From an uncultured Thiohalocapsa sp. (GTDB lineage: Bacteria > Pseudomonadota > Gammaproteobacteria > Chromatiales > Chromatiaceae): 64,000 nucleotides of DNA. Each line of letters starts with the position of its first letter. Within the stretch, counting starts at the first letter, position 1. The stretch spans positions 1-64,000 of the forward strand of contig NZ_CAJXWY010000015.1 of NCBI RefSeq assembly GCF_913062725.1, read 5' to 3'. Shown one piece after another: positions 27,643-35,801 of this stretch. The position numbers were made by a program, and so were the translations under genes. Under the pieces are notes generated by a model. The model saw only the letters and a list, made by a program, of their open reading frames with translations. It was not told where the DNA came from and ran no database searches.

Positions 27643-28799
27643 CCAGCATCAGCACCTCCAATCCACCATCACCGTCGAGCGTGCCGGGCCCCGGTGGCGT
27701 GGCGGGCGACGCCCGGCCGGCGGCGACGGTCGACAACAGCACCATGACACCTCCCGGCCCCAGTGCCGGTGATACGCTGCGCAACGCCAACGGCGCTCCA
27801 CGGCTGGCGAAACCGGGCGCGGACAACGCCAACCTGTCCACCGCCATGCTGGAGCTCCAGAGTCTACTGGCCGGAGAGCAAATCAAGCAAAGCAAGCAAC
27901 AGATCGAGAGCAACCAGGCGGAGCGGAAAGCCCGCTACGAGGAAGCGGCGCAGAAGCTCGAGAAGGCCATCGACAAACTGAAAGAGGCCGAGAAGTGGCA
28001 AAACATTGCCAACAACCTGTCCCGGCTCTCCAAGATCGCGGCGTTCGTAGGCGGCGTCGCCGGCGCGGTGGGTAGCGCCGCCGCCTTGATCGGCGGCACA
28101 ATGACCATCGTCAGCGCCGTTTCCGCCGGAAGCCTGAGCTGGATACAAATTGGCTTTCTGACCGTCGGCGCCATCGGACTCGGCATCGCCGCGCTCAGCA
28201 CGGCTGCGGCGATCGGTCTTGAAGCCAGCAACAGAACCGGTCTGACGGACAAAGCCATCGATGCCGCCATTGATGAGTTCCTGGACAAGACCAATAAGGA
28301 CATGAGTGAGCAGGATCGAGAATGGATAAAGCTTGGTGTGAAAATAGCCATGCAGTTGGCCATCACCACCGTTGGCATGGTGGGCTCAGTCATGTCCACG
28401 GGCGTGGGCGCCGCTGCTGCGGTCACCAAAGTCAGCGGCTTCTGCGCGAAAATCGCCGACGCGATAGCCGCAGCCGTCAAAGGGCTCGTCCAAGGGATGG
28501 CCAAAGCGGCCCCCAAGCTGATCGCGACCGGCATAACACAGTTTGTACAAGGTGCTGCGCAAACGGGTATAGGCGCCACCGAAATCGTACAGTCGATCAA
28601 ACGGTTTGAGGCGGACAACGAAAAAGCCGACGCCGCGGCGGACAAAGTGCTGATCCAAAAACTGTCCGCCCTCCTCGAAGAAGAGTCGGAGCGCATACAG
28701 GAGATGATGGAGCAGTTGGACGCCACCGTTGCCCGGGTAATCGCGAGCATGCGTGCCGACGCCGAGACCAACAGCCTGATTGCGCGACAGATGGTATAA
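27639..28799 (+). CDS. sctE: T3SS major translocator SctE (YopB/SseC/EspD-like)
   Basis: 386 residues. An unstructured Ser/Pro-rich N-terminus precedes a Lys/Glu coiled coil (KARYEEAAQKLEKAIDKL). Two hydrophobic regions follow, near residues 128-200 (IAAFVGGVAGAVGSAAALIGG, LTVGAIGLGIAALSTAAAIGL) and near 235-260 (MQLAITTVGMVGSVMSTGVG). A C-terminal coiled coil ends the protein. Two hydrophobic regions identify the large translocator that inserts in the host membrane. Confidence 0.9.
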   Translation: MTSISTSNPPSPSSVPGPGGVAGDARPAATVDNSTMTPPGPSAGDTLRNANGAPRLAKPGADNANLSTAMLELQSLLAGEQIKQSKQQIESNQAERKARYEEAAQKLEKAIDKLKEAEKWQNIANNLSRLSKIAAFVGGVAGAVGSAAALIGGTMTIVSAVSAGSLSWIQIGFLTVGAIGLGIAALSTAAAIGLEASNRTGLTDKAIDAAIDEFLDKTNKDMSEQDREWIKLGVKIAMQLAITTVGMVGSVMSTGVGAAAAVTKVSGFCAKIADAIAAAVKGLVQGMAKAAPKLIATGITQFVQGAAQTGIGATEIVQSIKRFEADNEKADAAADKVLIQKLSALLEEESERIQEMMEQLDATVARVIASMRADAETNSLIARQMV

Positions 28800-28873
28800 C
28801 CGGCGCACAGCCATGATCGGCGCTGCCCGCTACCGGGCCGGGCAGACGCCGTCGCGCACCGGGGGGACGGCGC

Positions 28874-29305
28874 ATGACACTGAGTGAGATCGATACGCTG
28901 CTAGCACGGGAGCTCGGCCTGGATGCCTGCGGCCTCGCAGACACGGGCGAGCAGGTGCTCACCATCGATGACGTCCGCCTACGACTGCAGGCGCAGGGGC
29001 AACGCCTGCTCCTATTGGCGGAGCTCGAGCCACTCGCGGCCACCACCCGAGACCAAGCCCCACAACTGCGTGCAATGCTGCAACAGAGCCTGGGCCACTT
29101 CGCGCAAGCGCCGGCGCTTTGTCTCGATGCCGCCACCGATACCCTCCAGCTTTATTCCGCAATTGACATGCCAGGCTTGGAGCCCAGCGCGCTGATCGCC
29201 AGCCTGGAAACCCTGATCGCCACAACCGAGCGATGGCAGAGCGGCACCGAAGCAAGCTCGCCTGCGGACCTACTGGCCTGGTCTGCAGGGTTTCTACGGC
29301 CATGA
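28874..29305 (+). CDS. CesT/Tir-type T3SS chaperone-like protein
   Basis: 143 residues with the class I chaperone pattern: an N-terminal helix (IDTLLARELGLD), beta strands RLLLLAELEPL and TLQLYSAIDMP, and a C-terminal helix. It lies between the translocator genes and the secretin stub and overlaps the latter by four bases (ATGA). It may serve a translocator or an effector encoded elsewhere. Assignment is by pattern only. Confidence 0.7.
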   Translation: MTLSEIDTLLARELGLDACGLADTGEQVLTIDDVRLRLQAQGQRLLLLAELEPLAATTRDQAPQLRAMLQQSLGHFAQAPALCLDAATDTLQLYSAIDMPGLEPSALIASLETLIATTERWQSGTEASSPADLLAWSAGFLRP

Positions 29306-29988
29306 TGGGGCGGATCGTGTCGCTGTATGTGCTGCTCTGCGTCGTCTCCGGCACCGCGGCGGCCGAGCCGCCCTGGCGCCCGGAGCCCTATGCCGTGCAT
29401 TGCGACGACGAAGCCCTACACGCCCTGCTGCGCGGCTTCGCGGCCTCCCAGGGTCTGCCCCTGGACATCGCCGCCGCCGTGCCGCAGCACCGCATCAGCG
29501 GCACCTTCCCGCCGCGGGCGCCGAGGCAGTTTCTCGAAACACTCACGGCGCTGTTCGACCTTGGCTGGTTCTACGATGGCAGCCGCCTCCATGTCTTTCC
29601 GCTGACTGACGTGGCCGGCGAGATCGTGGCCTTGAACCGCGTCCCGAGCGGGCGCCTCGAGCAGGCCCTGGCCGCCATCGGCGTCGGCGGCCACATCCGC
29701 TGGCGCTCCCTCGGCGGCGACGGCACGGTCTATCTGTCGGGTCCGGCGCTGTTCCGGACCCTCGCCAAGCGCACCATCGACACCCTCAACGACGAGCTGG
29801 CCGCGGTGGCCGCGCCCGCCGGCGAGCGTATCTATCATTGGGTGGACGAGCAGGGGGTGCTCCATTACAGCTCCAGCCATCCCGATGCACCCTCGACGCT
29901 GCAGGCGGTGGGCACATCGCCGCGCTCGCGATCCGGCGCCGCAGGCGCGTTGGCGCAGTCGCGCCCGGCGACGGAGGCCCGGCCATGA
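29302..29988 (+). CDS. sctC: Truncated SctC-like protein: secretin N0-N1 domains plus DUF4124-like tail, no pore domain
   Basis: 228 residues. A signal peptide is followed by sequence typical of the N0 domain of YscC-type secretins (DEALHALLRGFAASQGLPLDI, PRQFLETLTALFDLGWFYDGSRL) and an N1-like segment (LEQALAAIGVGGHIRWRSLGGDGTVYLSG). The protein then has a DUF4124-like motif (IYHWVDEQGVLHYSS) and a short polar end. The 300-plus-residue secretin barrel is missing and sctD starts immediately (ATGA overlap), so this is not a recent frameshift with the rest nearby. It may form a periplasmic ring for a secretin encoded elsewhere, or the system may work without one; both are inference. Confidence 0.8.
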   Translation: MMGRIVSLYVLLCVVSGTAAAEPPWRPEPYAVHCDDEALHALLRGFAASQGLPLDIAAAVPQHRISGTFPPRAPRQFLETLTALFDLGWFYDGSRLHVFPLTDVAGEIVALNRVPSGRLEQALAAIGVGGHIRWRSLGGDGTVYLSGPALFRTLAKRTIDTLNDELAAVAAPAGERIYHWVDEQGVLHYSSSHPDAPSTLQAVGTSPRSRSGAAGALAQSRPATEARP

Positions 29989-31256
29989 ACGCATGGCTGT
30001 TCAAAGTCCTCACCGGCGCCCAGGCCGGCGCCGCCGCAGAAATCGCGCCCGACGTCAGCTACCTCATCGGCGCGGACGACCAGGCGGACATCGTGCTGCG
30101 CGATTCCCGGGTCCCGCGGCACCTGGCACGGGCACGACTGACGCCCGACGGCATGCGTCTGGAGGTGCTCGACGACGGCCTGGGCCACGACGGCGCCCGC
30201 CTCGCCCGGGGCACGACCCTCGACCTCGGCCCCTTTTCGCTGGTCGCCTGCGGCGCGTGCTGGTGTGCCTTTGGCCCCGCCGATGCGCCCTGGCCACAGT
30301 TGGCGATTCCCGCGGAGATGCCCGCGGCGCAGGCGACCACGGCACCAGCAGCCGGCGAAGCGCCGCAGCCCAGCGAGCCACACCAGGCGGCGGCGGACGC
30401 CGCATCAGACGGTGCCGCGGCGCCGCCGGCACCATCGCCGAGCACCGCCACGGACGGGGATACGCCCCTGCCGTCGGTGTCCATGGCGCAGGCGGACGAG
30501 GATATCCGTGGACCGGCGCGAGGCAACGGGGGACCGCCCTTCTGGGCCTTTGCACTCAGCGCCGTGGTCTTGGGGGGCGGCTTGCTCGCGCTCCAGCTCA
30601 CGAACCGCGCGACGACCGCCGATGCCGGGGGGGCGGTCAGCATCAGCGCCGATCCGGCCGTGCTCTCGCGCTGGCTGGATGAGAACGGCTTCTCGCAGCT
30701 GCAAGTCGAGCCGGGGACGCCGCCAATCCTCACGGGCGTCGTGGCGACGCGGGTCGATCGACGCGCCCTGGCAGAGGCCCTGCGCAGCAACGGCCTGGTT
30801 GCGCAGAACCGTGTCGTCGCCGAGGACGCCGTGCTGGCGGCGGCGCAGACGGTGCTCGACAGCTTCGGCGCCGGGCTCGACGCCGTCGCCATCGGTGATG
30901 GCACCCTGGCCGTTCGCGGCGAGCCGCCGGCGGACCTCGGCTTCCAGGCCATCGCAGCACGGCTGCGAACGGACCTGCCGGGCGCCTTCCAGATCGAGGA
31001 CCAGACCACCACCAGCACCGACACCACGGGCATCGACACCGCGGCACCGCGGGCGCCCACCCCGCCGGACCTGCGCATCCGCCGCATTGGCCTGCAGCCC
31101 GTGCCACATGTCGTCGATACCAATGGCCACTACTATCTGGTCGGCGCCGAATTCGATGGCGGCTATCGCTTGACCGCCATCACCCTGGACCATCTGTTGT
31201 TCATGCGCGGCGACGAAGAGCGCCGCTTCTCACTCGGGGACCTCGCCGGAGGCTAA
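29985..31256 (+). CDS. sctD: T3SS inner-membrane ring protein SctD
   Basis: 423 residues of the YscD family. An N-terminal cytoplasmic FHA-like domain (FKVLTGAQAGAAAEIAPDVSYLIG), a Pro/Ala linker, one membrane helix near residue 185-205 (FWAFALSAVVLGGGLLALQL), then periplasmic ring-building modules (LSRWLDENGFSQLQVEPG, LAEALRSNGLVAQN). It couples the export gate to the outer ring in the envelope. It overlaps the secretin stub by four bases. Confidence 0.9.
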   Translation: MNAWLFKVLTGAQAGAAAEIAPDVSYLIGADDQADIVLRDSRVPRHLARARLTPDGMRLEVLDDGLGHDGARLARGTTLDLGPFSLVACGACWCAFGPADAPWPQLAIPAEMPAAQATTAPAAGEAPQPSEPHQAAADAASDGAAAPPAPSPSTATDGDTPLPSVSMAQADEDIRGPARGNGGPPFWAFALSAVVLGGGLLALQLTNRATTADAGGAVSISADPAVLSRWLDENGFSQLQVEPGTPPILTGVVATRVDRRALAEALRSNGLVAQNRVVAEDAVLAAAQTVLDSFGAGLDAVAIGDGTLAVRGEPPADLGFQAIAARLRTDLPGAFQIEDQTTTSTDTTGIDTAAPRAPTPPDLRIRRIGLQPVPHVVDTNGHYYLVGAEFDGGYRLTAITLDHLLFMRGDEERRFSLGDLAGG

Positions 31257-31260
31257 CACC

Positions 31261-31509
31261 ATGTCCCAACAACCCATGCTGATGCTGGATCTGGAAGAGC
31301 GGCTGCGCGACGACGCCGACGGTGAGATGCGCCAGCGCCTGTGCGACGACCTGGACACGGAGCGCCAACGCCTCAGCCGCCTACTCGACCAAGGTGCGCC
31401 GCCGGCCCATGCCGAAGCCCTCAAGACGCTGATCGGCGCCTACCAGGCTGCCCACGAGACCGTGCAGCGGGTGTGGGCGCGCTTTCATCCGACCCAAGCT
31501 GATCGATAA
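31261..31509 (+). CDS. YscE/EscE-like small T3SS protein, candidate needle co-chaperone
   Basis: 82 residues, acidic helical hairpin (LDLEERLRDDADGEMRQRL, ALKTLIGAYQAAHETVQRVW). Size, helical hairpin and position before the needle gene fit YscE/SsaE/EscE proteins that, with the TPR partner YscG, hold needle monomers in the cytosol. Assignment is by position and form. Confidence 0.7.
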   Translation: MSQQPMLMLDLEERLRDDADGEMRQRLCDDLDTERQRLSRLLDQGAPPAHAEALKTLIGAYQAAHETVQRVWARFHPTQADR

Positions 31510-31530
31510 CATACACCCAGGAGAACGACC

Positions 31531-31746
31531 ATGGCTTACGACTACACCGCCATCCAGAACAGCATCGGCAGCCGCGTCGCCGAGATGGAACAAAAGCTCA
31601 GTGCAGATCACGATATGAATAACGCCAGCGACATGTTCGCCATGCAGATGGAGATGCAGCAGTGGTCCCTTGCGGTCAGCACCCAGAGTACCGTGGCCAA
31701 GTCCATCAGCGACGCCCTGCGCGGCATCGTGCAGAAAATGGGCTGA
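31531..31746 (+). CDS. sctF: T3SS needle subunit SctF
   Basis: 71 residues, typical needle length, with a helix-turn-helix layout and an amphipathic C-terminal helix (KSISDALRGIVQKMG). It polymerises into the extracellular needle. A strong CCAGGAG site lies 7 bp before the ATG, consistent with high expression. Its neighbours are the two candidate needle chaperones. Confidence 0.88.
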   Translation: MAYDYTAIQNSIGSRVAEMEQKLSADHDMNNASDMFAMQMEMQQWSLAVSTQSTVAKSISDALRGIVQKMG

Positions 31747-31773
31747 GCCGGATCACACGGAGGAGCCAACACC

Positions 31774-32154
31774 ATGCAGGCCATCGCAGCAACCGAGCCG
31801 GAGCTGGTCAAAACACTTACCGAAGTCGGGTTCATGGCGGCCGGCCATGGCCTGCGCACCCAGGCGGAGACCATCTTCTCGGGTCTTGCACATCTGCGCC
31901 CCGACAGCGAGGTGCCGGCCATCGGGCAAGCGCTCGCGCTGCTGCAGCAGGGGCAATATCCGCAAGCACAATATCTGCTGCGCGAGCAGGCTTTGAAAAT
32001 TGCGCCGGAGAGCGGCATGGCCCTGTGCTTCCTCGGCCTGGCGCTACAGCTCGACGGCCAGAGGCAGGCCGCACGCCATGCCTGGGAACAAGCGCGCAGC
32101 GGCGCCGATGAGCAGGCGGCGGCGCTGGCCCGCTCGTTGCTCGACGCCGCCTGA
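31774..32154 (+). CDS. sctG: TPR-like needle chaperone SctG (YscG/SsaH-type)
   Basis: 126 residues with TPR-like helices (LTEVGFMAAGHGLRTQAETIF, PAIGQALALLQQGQYPQAQ, MALCFLGLALQLDGQRQAA). YscG-type proteins cradle the C-terminal helix of the needle subunit. It sits directly after sctF behind a GGAGGAG site. Confidence 0.82.
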   Translation: MQAIAATEPELVKTLTEVGFMAAGHGLRTQAETIFSGLAHLRPDSEVPAIGQALALLQQGQYPQAQYLLREQALKIAPESGMALCFLGLALQLDGQRQAARHAWEQARSGADEQAAALARSLLDAA

Positions 32155-32189
32155 GGCCCGAGCCCACACACACTCATGAGGGAGCACCC

Positions 32190-32681
32190 ATGACCATCGA
32201 TCCCAACGCCACCCCGATCGCGCCGCCGGCGGCCGACGCCGGCGCCGGCACCGGCGTACCCATCGCTCCCGCAGCCGGAGATCAGGCGGCCTTCGAGCAA
32301 GCCCTGCACCAAGACGCACAGCAGCCGGAGGATAGCGGCACAGCGGCCCCGGAGGGCATCGAAGCCGCCGCCGGCGCACAACAGCCAACAGCGGCACAAC
32401 CGACCCCCGCCACACAACCGTCCGCACCGGTCGGCCCCGATGGCCCCCCCATGGCCGCAGCCCCCGTCGAGGCGCCGGGCGATCGACTCATCGCAGGCTT
32501 GGAGCGGCTGCGCAGCGCAACACAATGGCCCGCGCCGCCGTCGTCAGAGGCTGCGCTCGACACGCCGGGGCTGCTGCAGTACCAGGCGCAATGGCTGCGC
32601 GCGCAGTTCGACATCGAGGTCACCGGCAAGGCCGCATCGGTCTCCAAGCAGGACCTCGAAACCCTGCTCAAGGCGCAATGA
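32190..32681 (+). CDS. sctI: T3SS inner rod protein SctI
   Basis: 163 residues. A long Ala/Pro-rich N-terminal part is followed by the conserved C-terminal rod helices (LLQYQAQWLRAQFDIEVTGK, SVSKQDLETLLKAQ). SctI connects the export gate to the needle base. It overlaps sctJ by four bases, as in YscI-YscJ. Confidence 0.88.
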   Translation: MTIDPNATPIAPPAADAGAGTGVPIAPAAGDQAAFEQALHQDAQQPEDSGTAAPEGIEAAAGAQQPTAAQPTPATQPSAPVGPDGPPMAAAPVEAPGDRLIAGLERLRSATQWPAPPSSEAALDTPGLLQYQAQWLRAQFDIEVTGKAASVSKQDLETLLKAQ

Positions 32682-33442
32682 CGCGCCGCCGGCTGCGATT
32701 GCTGCTCCCCTGGCTGTTGCTACTGCTGCTAGCTGGCTGCGGTAAGGTTCCGCTCTACGACGATCTACCGCCGAAGGAGGCCAATGCCATGCTGGCCCTG
32801 CTGTTACAGCATGGCATCGATGCCGAAAAGCGCTCGGACCGCGACAACCGGGCGGCGGTCAGCGTGCCCGAGCGCAGTGTCAGCGATGCGATTCAGCTGC
32901 TCGAGAGTCATGGCCTGCCGCGAGAGCAATTCGAGAGCATTGGCAAGGTGTTCCGCAATTCCGGGCTGGTGTCGTCACCGCTCGAAGAACGCGTGCGCTT
33001 CATCTACGCCCTCTCCCAGGACCTCTCGGACACGCTCTCGCGCATCGATGGCGTCACCACCGCGCGGGTGCATGTGGTGCTGCCGGATAACGATCCGCTG
33101 GCCGAAGAAGCCACGCCGGCGTCGGCGGCGGTCTTCATCAAGCATCGCGAGGATGCCAGCCTGAGCGCCATGGCGCCGAACATCAAATCGCTGGTCAGCA
33201 ACAGCATCGAAGGGCTGGACTACGCCAACGTGTCGGTGACCCTGTTTCCAGCCAAGGTCCCGATGATGCGCCCGCAACCGCCTCTGCACAGTATCGGCCC
33301 CCTGCGGCTCACGACCGACTCGATCCTGCCCTTCTGGCTGCTCACCCTCGCCGGCATGGCAGTCGGCGGTGCCCTGACCGGCAGCCTGACCTGGGCCTAC
33401 CTGCGCAAGTGGCGCCGGCACGACCACGACGCGGCCGCCTGA
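32678..33442 (+). CDS. sctJ: T3SS inner-membrane ring lipoprotein SctJ
   Basis: 254 residues. The signal peptide ends in lipobox LLAGC, then the YscJ/FliF ring-building module begins with VPLYDDLPPKEANAMLALLL and contains VPERSVSDAIQLLESHGLP and TTARVHVVLPDNDPL. A C-terminal membrane helix (FWLLTLAGMAVGGALTGSL) gives the usual two anchors. It forms the inner-membrane ring with SctD. Confidence 0.95.
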   Translation: MTRRRLRLLLPWLLLLLLAGCGKVPLYDDLPPKEANAMLALLLQHGIDAEKRSDRDNRAAVSVPERSVSDAIQLLESHGLPREQFESIGKVFRNSGLVSSPLEERVRFIYALSQDLSDTLSRIDGVTTARVHVVLPDNDPLAEEATPASAAVFIKHREDASLSAMAPNIKSLVSNSIEGLDYANVSVTLFPAKVPMMRPQPPLHSIGPLRLTTDSILPFWLLTLAGMAVGGALTGSLTWAYLRKWRRHDHDAAA

Positions 33443-33446
33443 GCCC

Positions 33447-34178
33447 ATGCCCGAGACCGCTCGTGCATCACTGGCCTGGTGGCGCGCCCACTATCGCTTC
33501 AACCGCCTCGCCTGCGGCGACATGGATCCGAGCTGGTGGCCATCCCTGCGCCACGGCCACCTTGCCCGCCGGCTCGCGGACTGCGAGCGCGCCCGGCGTG
33601 CCGTCTCGGTACACCTCTATCAGCAACAGGGGCTGAATCCGGACGCCTGGCATGAGTGCCGGGATGTGCCGGCGTGCTACGGCCTGCTCCCACCGGCGCT
33701 GCTCCAGGCGCTGCTGCGGCGTCTGGGCCTGGTGCTGGCCGCCCCGGCAATCATCGCTGAAATCCGCCGCCCCCACCTCGAGCACATCCGACAGCAGTTG
33801 GGAGCGGACTTTGTCTTCGCCCGGCAGCGGGTGCCCTTGCTGGGCGTTACGGTCGACATGACGCCACCGGTGCCGCATGATGCGCAACCCTGGCCACAAC
33901 ACGCCCTGGCGCTGGGCTACGCCTGGGCACGGCTTGCGTGGGCCGACTGCGATGCCGACTGGCACGGCCGCGTGCGATGGAAATTGCCCGCCGCACTGCC
34001 CGCAGCCCCCGGCCGTCCCGACACGCCACCGCCCGCGTGGCTCTGGCCCAAGTTGCTGTACGAGCTCGACCGCCCATGGCAAGACTTCCTCGCCTCACAC
34101 GGGACTTCACCTGCCCCCCCGGACCTGGCATCGTCCGCGCAGACGACTACCGGGCGCTCGTCGACGCCCGAAAGCTGA
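33447..34178 (+). CDS. sctK: T3SS sorting-platform accessory protein SctK
   Basis: 243 residues. Position between sctJ and sctL and a YscK/OrgA-like pattern (ARASLAWWRAHYRFNRL at the N-terminus, LPPALLQALLRRLGL in the middle) support SctK, which anchors the cytoplasmic sorting platform to SctD. Its last 34 codons overlap sctL in another frame and look unconserved (SSAQTTTGRSSTPES). Confidence 0.78.
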   Translation: MPETARASLAWWRAHYRFNRLACGDMDPSWWPSLRHGHLARRLADCERARRAVSVHLYQQQGLNPDAWHECRDVPACYGLLPPALLQALLRRLGLVLAAPAIIAEIRRPHLEHIRQQLGADFVFARQRVPLLGVTVDMTPPVPHDAQPWPQHALALGYAWARLAWADCDADWHGRVRWKLPAALPAAPGRPDTPPPAWLWPKLLYELDRPWQDFLASHGTSPAPPDLASSAQTTTGRSSTPES

Positions 34179-34699
34179 TCGAAGCCGCGCAGCGCGATGC
34201 CGATGCGCTGCGCCAGCAGGCTGCCGAGGCCTTCGAGGCGGAAAAGCAGCGCGGTTATGAGGCGGGCCTGGCGCAGGCGGGCGCAGAGGCCGTGGAGCAA
34301 CGCCTGCGTCTCGCCGCGGAAACCGTGGACTACCTCAACACCCTCGAGAAAGACCTCGCGCGCATCGTCTCCGAGGCCGTGCGCCGGGTCCTGTCCCACC
34401 ACGACGACGACGCGCTGGTGCTCGACGCCGTCCGCCGGGGCCTCGACGCACTCGGCGCCCACCGCCAGGTGACGCTGCGCGTGCACCCCGAGCGCAAGGC
34501 CGGTGTCCAGGAACGGTTACAGACCTTGGCTCGCCACCGCGGCACCCCCAGCCATGTCGACGTTGTCGCCGATCCCGGGCTGTCTGCGCGCGACGCGGTG
34601 CTCGAAAGCGCGGCGGGCGTGGTCGACGCCAGTGTCGATGTACAACTCGCCGCCATCGAACAGGCATTACACAGGCAGATGGGGCACGGCGAGCGCTGA
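34076..34699 (+). CDS. sctL: T3SS ATPase stator/regulator SctL
   Basis: 207 residues of the YscL/FliH family. An N-terminal charged coiled coil (ARKLIEAAQRDADALRQQ) precedes the C-terminal domain that binds SctN (DAVRRGLDALGAHRQVTLRV, VDASVDVQLAAIEQAL). No start codon exists nearer the family's core than ATG 34076, so the 103-nt overlap with sctK seems real. It is the last gene of the rightward operon. Confidence 0.9.
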   Translation: MARLPRLTRDFTCPPGPGIVRADDYRALVDARKLIEAAQRDADALRQQAAEAFEAEKQRGYEAGLAQAGAEAVEQRLRLAAETVDYLNTLEKDLARIVSEAVRRVLSHHDDDALVLDAVRRGLDALGAHRQVTLRVHPERKAGVQERLQTLARHRGTPSHVDVVADPGLSARDAVLESAAGVVDASVDVQLAAIEQALHRQMGHGER

Positions 34700-34719
34700 A
34701 CGGCTCGCAACAGCACCCA

Positions 34720-34741
34720 TGGCATCGCCACCGCGGTGCCA
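34720..34741. terminator. Hairpin in the convergent sctL-sctU gap
   Basis: TGGCATCGC-CACC-GCGGTGCCA, 9-bp stem with one G-U pair and a 4-nt loop, between two convergent stops. No long T-tract on either side; it may act for both operons. Confidence 0.5.
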
Positions 34742-34754
34742 GCCGAGTCCTCGT

Positions 34755-35801
34755 CTAGTCCTCGGCCCTGCGCTGCTCACGGACCCAGCGCAGCACCTCC
34801 GCGACGGGCTCGACCAGGTCTCGGGGAATGTACTGATCGATGTCCACGTCCGCATAGAGGCTGCGTGCCAACGGCACGTTTTCCATGATCGGCACACCCG
34901 CCTCCCGGGCAATGGCAATGATCCGCTGCGCCCGTAACTGCTCCCCCTTCGCCACCACCAGCGGCAGCGGTGTCTCGCCGTCTTCGTAGTACAGCGCAAC
35001 GGCGATGCGCGTGGGATTGGTAATGACCACGGAGGCATGGCGGACGTTGTGCTCCGCCGCACTCATCGCCATTTGCTGGTGCAGCTGTCGACGCTTGCCC
35101 TTGATGAGCGGATCCCCCTCCATCTCCTTGTACTCGCGCTTGACTTCATCCTTGGTCATTTTCAGCTCCTTGGTATGCTGAAAACGCTGGAACGCCAGAT
35201 CGAAGCCGGCGATCACCAGAAAGGCGACACCGGTATAGGCGGCGACGGCCAACAGCGACTGCCTCAGGATCGGCAGCAGGCAGCCCTGGCCGCAGTACGG
35301 TAACTTCAGCAGCGGCTCGAGCGATTCCATGATAACGATCGTGCTGAGCACGCCCAGGAATATAATCTTCACCACTGATTTCAGCAGCTCCACCAGATTC
35401 TTGAGTGAAAAGATCTTCTTGATGCCCTGGCCGGGATTGAGCTTCTTCAGATCCGGCTTGACGGGCTGGAAGCTGAGCAGAAAGCCCACCTGCATGATGT
35501 TGCCGATAATGCCCAGCAGCGCCGCGGCGAGCACCACCGGCAGGACCAGCAACGAGACCTGCACGAACAGTGTCGTTCCCAGCTCGCTCATGGCCTGTGC
35601 AATGGGCACGTCCACGAGTCGGGTGGGCGCGAGCAACAACGCCTCCAGCCGTCGCAGCATAAATGGCAGATAGGCGTACAACACCGCGAACAGCCCCGCC
35701 AATACCACCACAGACGTGAGATCCTTGCTCTGCGCAACCTGCCCTTTCTGACGCGCATCGCGACGCTTTTTCGGCGTCGGCTGCTCGCTTTTCTCGCTCA
35801 T
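34755..35801 (-). CDS. sctU: T3SS export-gate switch protein SctU, with NPTR at the autocleavage site
   Basis: 348 residues of the YscU/FlhB family. It starts with the typical SEKSEQPTPKKRRDARQKGQV, has four membrane helices, and a cytosolic domain that is normally self-cleaved between Asn and Pro of NPTH to switch substrates from needle to translocators. Here the site is N262-P-T-R: the DNA codon is CGC for the fourth residue. The Asn-Pro is intact, so cleavage may still occur. The following IAVALYYEDGETPLPLVVAKG matches the family. It is the last gene of the leftward operon. Confidence 0.96.
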   Translation of the reverse strand: MSEKSEQPTPKKRRDARQKGQVAQSKDLTSVVVLAGLFAVLYAYLPFMLRRLEALLLAPTRLVDVPIAQAMSELGTTLFVQVSLLVLPVVLAAALLGIIGNIMQVGFLLSFQPVKPDLKKLNPGQGIKKIFSLKNLVELLKSVVKIIFLGVLSTIVIMESLEPLLKLPYCGQGCLLPILRQSLLAVAAYTGVAFLVIAGFDLAFQRFQHTKELKMTKDEVKREYKEMEGDPLIKGKRRQLHQQMAMSAAEHNVRHASVVITNPTRIAVALYYEDGETPLPLVVAKGEQLRAQRIIAIAREAGVPIMENVPLARSLYADVDIDQYIPRDLVEPVAEVLRWVREQRRAED

